Positions 1 to 5,022 of a DNA stretch of 6,696 nt are shown piece after piece (within the stretch, counting starts at the first letter, position 1; every line of letters starts with the position of its first letter). Source of the stretch: Rhodospirillaceae bacterium. GTDB taxonomy: Bacteria > Pseudomonadota > Alphaproteobacteria > Rhodospirillales > Magnetospirillaceae. A program made the position numbers and the translations under genes. The stretch covers positions 1 through 6,696 of the forward strand of contig JASLCK010000389.1 of the NCBI GenBank assembly GCA_030151865.1, in the 5' to 3' direction. The notes under the pieces are model-generated. The model had not been told where the DNA came from. It searched no databases and saw nothing but the letters and a program-made list of their open reading frames with translations.

Positions 1-1701
1 GGAGTTCATCAGTTCCTGCAACAGGGTCTGGGTCTGGTTGGCGGCAGAAATCTTCGCTTCCAAAGTGCCGTACTGATCGAGCAGGAAGGTTGCGTAGGAA
101 TTGGCCTGATCCTGAATCCGGCTGGCCTGATCGGTCCAATCGCTGTCTTGAGTTTGCAGATTGGTAATCTGGGTCTGCACCGTGCCCGACGTGCCGTCGC
201 CGACCTGTTTCGACACCTGATAAAGCTGATCGGCCAAACCTTGGGTGGCGGTGACGCTGATGCTCTGGCTGGTGCTGCCCGAGTAATAGAAGGTCAAGCC
301 TTCATAGGCGCTGCCTTTGGCCCCGCTGATGGTCTTGCCCGAATAGGTGAAATTGATGGCCTTGCCCGCCGCGTCGGTGCCGGTCACGCCGGTAATGTTG
401 CCGTCGCTGTCGGTGGCGACATTCATGGTAAAGCTGCCGGAATAGGTTGAAGAGCCGTGGCTGGACAGCGCCAGATCGCCGCTGCTGCTGGTGGCCTGAT
501 ATTCGAACAGGCTTTGAACGGACGAATAATTGTTGGCCAGGGCGTTTTCCAGCTTGGTGCTGTCCACTTCCAACTCGTTGCTGGCGTTCAGGGTCAGGCC
601 GATGGATGACAGGGACATGCCGCCGATCAGGCTGTTGATGGCGCTGTCAATCTGCAAGCTGGTGGAGCGCAGGGTGGAATCGCCGAACAGGGTCGCACTA
701 GAGGACGCCGCGCCGGTGCTGCTGTCCACCGCCTGGTTGGTGTTCACAAAGCTGCGCCAGTTGTTATAGGCGGTCACAAAGCTTTCGATGGCGCTTTCCA
801 CCGTCGATGTGTCGTTGCCGATCTTCATGGTGATGGTGCTGCTGGGCGCGGCCTGGGTCAGGTGCATGGTTACCCCGTCCAGGATGTCGGAAATATCGTT
901 GGTGTCGCGTTGGATGCCGGTCACCCCATCGACGTCGAGGATGGCGTTTTGCGCCGCCTGCAAGACGTTGGCGGCGGTCGATCCGTCGCTGCCGGTGATG
1001 CCCAGATCACTCAGCGCCGTGCCGCTGGTGGTGTTCATGGTGATGGCTTGGCCGGTGTCGGCCCCGGTCAGCAGCAGTTTGTATTGCGGATCCGACGACG
1101 AACTGGACACGGTGATGATCGATGCCGTCACACCGGTGGTGCTCGACTGGCCGTTGATGGTGCTGGCGATGTCGGACAGCGACATGCCCGAGGTAATGGA
1201 AATGCTGGCCGCCGTCTTGTTGGCCTCGCCAATGGTAAAGGTTCCCGACAGGCCAAGGGCGGTGCTTTTGCTGGTCTGGGTACTGCTGGCCGCCCGTTCC
1301 GCCATGGCCAGTTGCTTGACCACGATCTGATGGGTGCCGGTGGCGGTGCCCTGGGCGATGGTGGTCGACATGACGTTGGATGCGGTGGTCGAATCGCTGG
1401 CCGTCAGGCTCGCCGAGCGCAGATTGAAGGCGTTGGTGGTGGAATAGGTGGGGTTGCGCAGCGTGTCCGTGGCGGTTTGCAGATTTTGCAGCAGGGTCTG
1501 CATGCTTTGATACGCGGTGATCTTGGTCTTGTTGGCGGTGATCTTGGAATTGATGCTGTCGATGCGGTCCAGATAGGGCTGCACCTTGACGGTCACCGCT
1601 TCGGCATAGCTGAGGCCGGAACGGTCTACCGACGAACTGGTCTGACCGGTAGTCACCGACGCCGAAGACGTGCTGCTGCTGGTGGATGAAACGCTGGACA
1701 T
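1..1701 (-). CDS. fliD: Flagellar hook-associated protein 2 / filament cap FliD (C-terminus cut by the window edge)
   Basis: FliD forms the cap at the tip of the growing flagellum, where it folds exported flagellin into the filament. The open frame runs 567 codons from ATG at 1701 to base 1 with no stop, so the 3' end is missing; judging by the C-terminal sequence, probably only a short piece. The start is fixed by an in-frame stop just upstream (1714-1716) and a strong Shine-Dalgarno at 1708-1715. After a Ser/Thr-rich head (residues 1-27) comes a FliD_N region: SGL at 29-31, a heptad-like helix, then AYQSMQTLLQNLQ. A Flagellin_IN-like segment lies at about 150-210 and the FliD_C region from about 250, with the long C-terminal helix ending near QTLLQELMNS. 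There is no cysteine in the visible part, as usual for exported flagellar proteins. It lies directly downstream of flagellin. Family evidence is motif-based; confidence is high. Confidence 0.9.
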   Translation of the reverse strand, partial: MSSVSSTSSSTSSASVTTGQTSSSVDRSGLSYAEAVTVKVQPYLDRIDSINSKITANKTKITAYQSMQTLLQNLQTATDTLRNPTYSTTNAFNLRSASLTASDSTTASNVMSTTIAQGTATGTHQIVVKQLAMAERAASSTQTSKSTALGLSGTFTIGEANKTAASISITSGMSLSDIASTINGQSSTTGVTASIITVSSSSSDPQYKLLLTGADTGQAITMNTTSGTALSDLGITGSDGSTAANVLQAAQNAILDVDGVTGIQRDTNDISDILDGVTMHLTQAAPSSTITMKIGNDTSTVESAIESFVTAYNNWRSFVNTNQAVDSSTGAASSSATLFGDSTLRSTSLQIDSAINSLIGGMSLSSIGLTLNASNELEVDSTKLENALANNYSSVQSLFEYQATSSSGDLALSSHGSSTYSGSFTMNVATDSDGNITGVTGTDAAGKAINFTYSGKTISGAKGSAYEGLTFYYSGSTSQSISVTATQGLADQLYQVSKQVGDGTSGTVQTQITNLQTQDSDWTDQASRIQDQANSYATFLLDQYGTLEAKISAANQTQTLLQELMNS

Positions 1702-1707
1702 GGCCGC

Positions 1708-1715
1708 CCTCCCTT
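1708..1715 (-). promoter_or_regulatory. Shine-Dalgarno of fliD
   Basis: On the minus strand this reads AAGGGAGG, six bases before the fliD ATG. It is a near-ideal ribosome binding site and, with the in-frame stop upstream, settles the fliD start. Confidence 0.8.
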
Positions 1716-1732
1716 AGACCTCTGCCGCCTTC

Positions 1733-1762
1733 TCCGGCGCGGAAGGGGTGACCCGCGCCGGA
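1733..1762 (-). terminator. GC-rich hairpin between flagellin and fliD (weak terminator, attenuator or mRNA-stabilising stem)
   Basis: Two perfectly complementary 9-base arms (CCGGCGCGG at 1734-1742 and CCGCGCCGG at 1753-1761) enclose a 10-base loop, and one more T-A pair closes the outside. It lies about 20 bases after the flagellin stop codon and about 30 before the fliD start. On the minus strand it is not followed by a run of T, so it is not a textbook intrinsic terminator. Inference: it may protect the 3' end of an abundant flagellin mRNA or lower read-through into fliD, giving far more filament subunit than cap protein. Confidence 0.5.
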
Positions 1763-1779
1763 AAAGACGAACGAAGCGC

Positions 1780-2610
1780 TTACGACTGCAACAGGCTGAG
1801 CAGTTCCTGCGGCATCTTGGCGGCCTGGGAAAGTGCCGCGATGCTGGCCTGACTTTTGACGTCGGCCGACGACAGCTTGGACTTTTCCGACGCGACGTCG
1901 GCATCCATCAAGGTGGACTGGGCCGAGCTGACATTTTCCGTGCTGGTGCTGATGCTTTGCGCACGGAAATTGAAGCGCGATTCCGCCGCACCGATCGAGG
2001 CACGGTCCTGGGTGATGGTCTGGATCGCCGAGGTCAGGGTGTCGATCAGGTTCAGGGCGGCGCTGGCGGTGGTCAGGCTGGTGCCGTTCAGGTTCAGGCC
2101 CGACAGGGTCACGGCGCTGATGGTCACGGTGATCATATCCGACGAGCTGGTGCCCACCAGGAAGTTGACGCCGCTGGCAAAGGTGCTGGTGCCGTCCAGC
2201 AGCGACTGGTTGGCATAACGGGTGCTGGAGGCCAGACCGGTGATTTCGTTCAAAAGCTGCTGATATTCCGTGTCGATATCGCCCGACCGCTGGGAATCGG
2301 TGACGTTGCCCGACGCCGCTTCAGTGGCCAGCGACTTCATGCGCTGCAGGATGTCACTGATGCTCGACAGACCGCCATCGGCGGTTTGCAGGATCGAGGT
2401 CGCCTGGGAGGCGTTGGTCGAAGCTTGGGTCAGAACGGTGGCGTCGGACTGCAACTGAGTGCCGATGGCCAAACCGGCGGCGTCATCGGACGCCTTGGTG
2501 ATGCGCGAACCACTGGCCAGCTTCGACAGGGACGACGACTGGGCGGCAGTGTTGGTGTTCAGATAGCGCAGGGCGGTGTTGGCCGCGGTGTTGGTGGAAA
2601 TCACAGGCAT
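1780..2610 (-). CDS. Flagellin (short filament subunit)
   Basis: Structural subunit of the flagellar filament, exported through the flagellar type III apparatus. The protein is 276 residues and cysteine-free. The N-terminal D0/D1 region is canonical: MPVISTNTAANTALRYLN, then ASGSRI at 32-37 and SDDAAGLAI at 41-49. The C-terminal region is also typical, with RASIGAAESRF, a long coiled-coil helix and the end PQELLSLLQS. Only a short stretch (roughly 140-185) separates the two ends, so the surface domains D2/D3 of enteric flagellins are essentially absent, as in many alphaproteobacterial flagellins. The frame stays open 25 codons further upstream, but the ATG at 2610 is preferred: it has AGGAGA six bases before it and gives the conserved flagellin N-terminus, whereas the extension is basic and contains a cysteine. 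Next downstream is fliD. Flagellin identity is very sure; which paralogue it is cannot be told. Confidence 0.95.
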   Translation of the reverse strand: MPVISTNTAANTALRYLNTNTAAQSSSLSKLASGSRITKASDDAAGLAIGTQLQSDATVLTQASTNASQATSILQTADGGLSSISDILQRMKSLATEAASGNVTDSQRSGDIDTEYQQLLNEITGLASSTRYANQSLLDGTSTFASGVNFLVGTSSSDMITVTISAVTLSGLNLNGTSLTTASAALNLIDTLTSAIQTITQDRASIGAAESRFNFRAQSISTSTENVSSAQSTLMDADVASEKSKLSSADVKSQASIAALSQAAKMPQELLSLLQS

Positions 2611-2735
2611 GGTGCATCTCCTGAGGAACGAGTTCTTGATCCTCTCTTTTGAGGACCGCAACGGGTCCCTTCTGGACCCATTCACTCGTTCAACGAGGCA
2701 CCTGCGGATAATCAGGCGGAAAAAATGAACTCTCT
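2611..2735 (-). promoter_or_regulatory. Structured leader / intergenic region upstream of flagellin
   Basis: This 125-base gap separates the sigma factor stop from the flagellin start. On the minus strand three small stems can form in a row: a 5-bp stem at about 2684-2696 (CTCGT/ACGAG), a 6-bp stem GGGTCC/GGACCC with arms 2674-2679 and 2663-2668 and a 5-base loop, and a 5-bp stem TCCTC/GAGGA with arms 2651-2655 and 2640-2644. The TCCTC arm could instead pair with the AGGAG of the ribosome binding site at 2617-2622. In Caulobacter, FlbT acts on the 5' untranslated region of flagellin mRNA; a similar role here is inference only. I found no convincing sigma-28 or sigma-54 promoter, so where flagellin transcription starts is unresolved. 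Confidence 0.35.
2617..2622 (-). promoter_or_regulatory. Shine-Dalgarno of flagellin gene
   Basis: On the minus strand this reads AGGAGA, six bases before the ATG at 2610. It decides against the longer in-frame start at 2685. Confidence 0.75.
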
Positions 2736-3350
2736 TTACGCTTCGGCGAAATATTGGCGGACTTCGCCCTCGGACCGGCGCAAAAGCTCGCGTAGACGCT
2801 GGCGTCCTCGCTTGAGCAGCGACTCGACCGCCGCGACCGTGGTTTCCATGATGTCGGCCACTTCGGTATTGCTCAGGTCTTCATAATAGCTCAGCACCAT
2901 GGCGGTGCGCTGCTGGGCGGGCAGGCGTTCCAGGGCGTCTTCCAGCCGCGCCCCGATCTGGCTGCGGTGAATCGCCGTTACGCTGTCCGCACTTTCATCG
3001 GCGGGTTCCGCCACATCCTCGATCCAGTCGGTGGTCGGGCGGCGTTGCAGATCGATGCAGCGGTTGACGATCACCCGATAAAGCCAGGTGCTGAACTGGG
3101 CGCGGCCGTTTTCCCAGGTATGGCGGTGCAGCCACACCTTGACCAGGGCGTCCTGGGCCACATCCTCGGCATCGGCGGCATTCTTCAGAATGCGCAATGC
3201 CAGGCCATAGGCCCGGTCGATGTGACGCTCAACCAAATGACGATAGGCCGACTGATCGTCACCCCGGATCAGATCCAGCAACACGTCATCGCCAAGATCG
3301 GATAACGGGGTGGGGGCCGCTTCTTTGGTTTCTCGTAGCATCATGTTCAT
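2736..3350 (-). CDS. ECF-type RNA polymerase sigma factor (sigma-70 family, RpoE-like)
   Basis: Alternative sigma factor that directs RNA polymerase to a dedicated promoter set. From the ATG at 3350 it has 204 residues, normal for the ECF group, with only the sigma2 and sigma4 domains. Sigma2 starts around LIRGDDQSAYRHLVERH and includes AEDVAQDALVKVW (region 2.2) and FSTWLYRVIVNRCIDLQRR (region 2.4, contacting the -10 element). Sigma4 is the C-terminal helix-turn-helix with LERLPAQQRTAMVLSYYEDL and then SNTEVADIMETTVAAVESLL. It is not FliA, whose sigma3 domain is missing. The start is uncertain: ATGs also occur at 3344 and 3341, and a TTG at 3401 would add 17 residues and has GAGG close before it. 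No anti-sigma factor is adjacent; the downstream neighbour is flagellin and the upstream neighbour is the divergent pqi operon. Target promoters and the inducing signal cannot be read from the sequence. Confidence 0.9.
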   Translation of the reverse strand: MNMMLRETKEAAPTPLSDLGDDVLLDLIRGDDQSAYRHLVERHIDRAYGLALRILKNAADAEDVAQDALVKVWLHRHTWENGRAQFSTWLYRVIVNRCIDLQRRPTTDWIEDVAEPADESADSVTAIHRSQIGARLEDALERLPAQQRTAMVLSYYEDLSNTEVADIMETTVAAVESLLKRGRQRLRELLRRSEGEVRQYFAEA

Positions 3351-3480
3351 GGCGTAGAGTCCGTTTTTCTCGCCGTCCGCCCGCACCCCGTGGCCGAACA
3401 AGCTTCCTCTTACCCTCTTATACGGGGCAGATTTTGTTTCCCGTCACTCTTTTTTAAACTTTTTTCAATATTCGCATGGG

Positions 3481-3509
3481 AAAAATTTGCCTATCGCTAG
3501 GCAAAATTT
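3481..3509 (-). terminator. Terminator-like hairpin with T run, ahead of the sigma factor gene
   Basis: TTTGCCTA at 3486-3493 pairs perfectly with TAGGCAAA at 3498-3505 across a 4-base loop. On the minus strand the loop reads GCGA, a GNRA tetraloop sequence, and the stem is followed directly by TTTTT (3485-3481) and then CCC. That is the layout of an intrinsic terminator for leftward transcription, although the stem has only three G-C pairs. It lies about 130 bases before the sigma factor ATG. It could stop stray leftward transcription coming from the pqi side, or attenuate a sigma factor transcript that starts further right. Alternatively, the symmetry is a DNA-binding site rather than an RNA signal. 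Confidence 0.4.
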
Positions 3510-3512
3510 GCC
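3482..3512. repeat. Two direct copies of AAAATTTGCC, 21 bases apart
   Basis: AAAATTTGCC occurs at 3482-3491 and again at 3503-3512, and both copies are followed by a variable base and AT. The 21-base period is two DNA helical turns, so both copies face the same side of the helix, as expected for a paired regulator-binding site. The copies overlap the hairpin at 3481-3509. Regulator unknown. Confidence 0.45.
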
Positions 3513-3529
3513 GATTTCCCCCAGGCTCT

Positions 3530-3549
3530 GTTACAGGGCGTTACAGAGC
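3530..3549. repeat. Tandem 10-base repeat GTTACAGRGC
   Basis: GTTACAGGGC at 3530-3539 is followed at once by GTTACAGAGC at 3540-3549, differing at one position. A period of ten bases is about one helical turn. The first copy also lies in CTGTTACAG (3528-3536), an odd-length palindrome, and CTCTGT at 3526-3531 is the reverse complement of ACAGAG at 3543-3548. This is an operator-like arrangement in the divergent control region. No known regulator is assigned. Confidence 0.45.
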
Positions 3550-3622
3550 GAAACAAAGACTGATCAGAAATTTATTTTTATTGGTCTATTCGAAAAAATC
3601 AACCAGTGATCTGGCGGAAATC

Positions 3623-3652
3623 TTGAAATGATATTGTCGCTTATTTTATATA
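3623..3652 (+). promoter_or_regulatory. Candidate sigma-70 type promoter of the pqi operon
   Basis: TTGAAA at 3623-3628 and TATATA at 3647-3652 are separated by 18 bases (or TTATAT with a 17-base gap), close to the housekeeping consensus and set in AT-rich DNA. Transcription would begin near 3659 and leave a leader of about 110 bases before the first pqi gene. AT-rich DNA easily produces such matches by chance, so this is a candidate only. Confidence 0.4.
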
Positions 3653-3772
3653 AGTCCCGCATAAGAAGCGGCTGTCGGCAGACCCATATTTGCGCAGAAC
3701 GGCCATCTCTCTCTTGCCCTTCCCGGTCAGGCAGGTAAAAATCGCCTACCGCCGTAACAAAAGCGCCAGTCG

Positions 3773-4381
3773 ATGAACACCGAAAAATTGGGGGCCTGTC
3801 CTGAATGTGACGCGCTTTATCAGCGTCGTCCCATCAAGCGCGGCGAAACGGCCCTGTGCGCCCGCTGCGGGGCCAAGCTTTACAGCCTGTCGCGCCTGAC
3901 GCCTGACCAGATGCTGGGTCTGGTGACCGGGGCTTTGCTGGTTTACCTGATCGCCAACGCCTATCCGATCGTCAATCTCAAGGTCCAGGGCTTGAGCAAC
4001 AGCGCCACCTTGTTCGGCAGCATCATCGCCTTGTGGCGCGAAGGGCGCGAACCGATGGCAGTCTTGGTGTTCGCTACCACTCAGATGTTTCCCCTGTTCG
4101 ACCTGATCGCCACCTTGTGTCTGCTGGGTGCGGCGGTGCATTACAAATCCGGCGGGCGGCCCCAATGGTTCGCCACGCTGCTGCGCTTCGTGCTGCATCT
4201 GCGCCCCTGGGGCATGGTCGAGGTGTTCATGCTGGGTGTATTGGTGGCCCTGGTGAAGCTGTCGCATCTGGCCCATGTGCTGCCGGGGGTGGCGCTGTGG
4301 GCCTTTGGCGCGCTGACGGTTTTGCTGGCCACCATTCTGACCTTTGATCTGCGCAGCCTGTGGGACGATCTGCCGTCATGA
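3773..4381 (+). CDS. pqiA: PqiA-like inner-membrane protein, first half of a split PqiA
   Basis: Likely the inner-membrane part of a Pqi intermembrane lipid transport system. The protein has 202 residues, about half the length of E. coli PqiA, which carries two such modules in one chain. A zinc-ribbon opens it, with cysteines 9, 12, 29 and 32 in two CxxC pairs. A PqiA membrane domain follows, with about four hydrophobic segments (roughly 48-68, 96-122, 148-163, 173-191). Family hallmarks are ANAYPIV at 61-67 and PWGMVEVFMLGVLVALVKL at 145-163. The ATG at 3773 is the only sensible start: an in-frame stop lies at 3755-3757 and no other initiator falls between. No clear Shine-Dalgarno is visible. 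Its stop overlaps the ATG of the next gene by four bases (ATGA), so the two halves are probably translated together. Symbol by homology; the organism may use another name. Confidence 0.85.
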   Translation: MNTEKLGACPECDALYQRRPIKRGETALCARCGAKLYSLSRLTPDQMLGLVTGALLVYLIANAYPIVNLKVQGLSNSATLFGSIIALWREGREPMAVLVFATTQMFPLFDLIATLCLLGAAVHYKSGGRPQWFATLLRFVLHLRPWGMVEVFMLGVLVALVKLSHLAHVLPGVALWAFGALTVLLATILTFDLRSLWDDLPS

Positions 4382-5022
4382 GCCAAGACAGCGCGTCCCG
4401 TTATCTTTCGGCCCAAAGGGCTGGACTGACCGCCTGCAGCCACTGCGGCACGTTGTCGCCCGCCGTCGCCGAGGGGAAGCACGCCCGCTGCCCGCGCTGC
4501 CATGCGCCCCTGCATCCGCGCAAGACCGCCAGCCTGACCCGCACCTGGGCTTTGCTGCTGGCGTCGATCATTCTTTATATCCCCGCCAATGTTCTGCCGG
4601 TGATGAAGACGTCCTCGCTGTTCGGGGCGCAAAAGGACACCATCATCAGCGGCGTGGTTTATTTTTGGACATCCGGCTCTCAGGGCTTGGCGGCGCTGAT
4701 TTTCTCCGTCAGCATCCTGGTGCCCATCATGAAGGTGGGCACGCTGGGTTTCCTGGCCGCATCCGTACAATGGAATTGGGGGGCCAGCCGCCGCCAAAAG
4801 GCCGTCTTGTATCGCATCGTCGAATTTGTCGGACGCTGGTCGATGCTCGATGTGTTCGTGGTGGCGCTGATGGTGGGACTGGTGCGTTTCCGCACCCTGG
4901 CGGTGATTGAAGCCGGGGCGGGGGCGGTTGCTTTTGGGGCGGTGGTGGTGTTGACCATGCTGGCCGCCCATAGTTTTGATCCCCGACTGATCTGGGATAG
5001 TGACGAGAAAAACGATGACTGA
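4378..5022 (+). CDS. pqiA: PqiA-like inner-membrane protein, second half of a split PqiA
   Basis: Second PqiA module, 214 residues, with the same plan as its upstream neighbour and presumably its partner. The zinc-ribbon cysteines are 20, 23, 38 and 41. Hydrophobic segments lie at about 57-76, 103-127, 156-170 and 174-197. Typical motifs are YIPANVLPVM at 67-76, VPIMKVGTL at 115-123 and GRWSMLDVFVVALMVGL at 152-168. The ATG at 4378 is chosen because it overlaps the upstream stop as ATGA; an in-frame GTG at 4360 would add six residues but lies deeper inside the preceding gene. The charged C-terminal tail overlaps the start of pqiB by eight bases. Two adjacent one-module genes instead of one fused gene suggest either an unfused ancestral layout or a later split; no frameshift is needed to explain it. 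Confidence 0.85.
   Translation: MSQDSASRYLSAQRAGLTACSHCGTLSPAVAEGKHARCPRCHAPLHPRKTASLTRTWALLLASIILYIPANVLPVMKTSSLFGAQKDTIISGVVYFWTSGSQGLAALIFSVSILVPIMKVGTLGFLAASVQWNWGASRRQKAVLYRIVEFVGRWSMLDVFVVALMVGLVRFRTLAVIEAGAGAVAFGAVVVLTMLAAHSFDPRLIWDSDEKNDD

Larger units (their letters stand above)
3351..3772. other. AT-rich divergent intergenic region, no gene seen
   Basis: About 420 bases separate the sigma factor ATG from the pqi operon, and no credible coding frame was found in either direction apart from the possible 17-codon TTG extension of the sigma gene (3351-3401). The centre (about 3445-3660) is much richer in A and T than its flanks, with runs of T and A, as expected for a control region serving two divergent units. 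It contains the repeats, hairpin and promoter listed separately, a perfect palindrome CTGATCAG at 3560-3567 and an interrupted one (CCAG, four bases, CTGG) at 3603-3614. The stretch 3660-3772 would be the untranslated leader of the pqi operon; nothing recognisable as a riboswitch was seen there. Confidence 0.6.

Noticed and set aside
862..1689. Long plus-strand open frame opposite fliD (275 codons)
   Set aside because: It is antisense to a well-supported FliD frame, its product is Gly/Arg-rich low-complexity sequence without family motifs, and such frames are common opposite GC-rich genes.
1957..2652. Plus-strand open frame of 231 codons opposite flagellin
   Set aside because: Antisense to flagellin, with a repetitive Gly/Gln/Arg product, no ribosome binding site and no motif.
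2611..2685. 25-codon N-terminal extension of flagellin
   Set aside because: Flagellins begin at the MPVIS-like N-terminus, which here has its own Shine-Dalgarno; the extension is basic, contains Cys and overlaps the structured leader.
2708..2740. Possible sigma-28 promoter for flagellin (TAAA overlapping the sigma factor stop, then a CCTGATTA-like element)
   Set aside because: The gap between the two elements is about 17-18 bases instead of the usual 15, and the second element matches GCCGATAA only loosely.
3402..3480. ECF-type autoregulatory promoter ahead of the sigma factor (GGGAAAC followed by CGTATAA on the minus strand)
   Set aside because: The two elements are only about 11 bases apart, too close for the usual 16-17 base spacing of ECF promoters.
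3401..3772. CRISPR, tRNA, small RNA or riboswitch in the long intergenic region
   Set aside because: The repeats are only two copies each with no spacer array, and no cloverleaf or recognisable riboswitch core could be found by eye.
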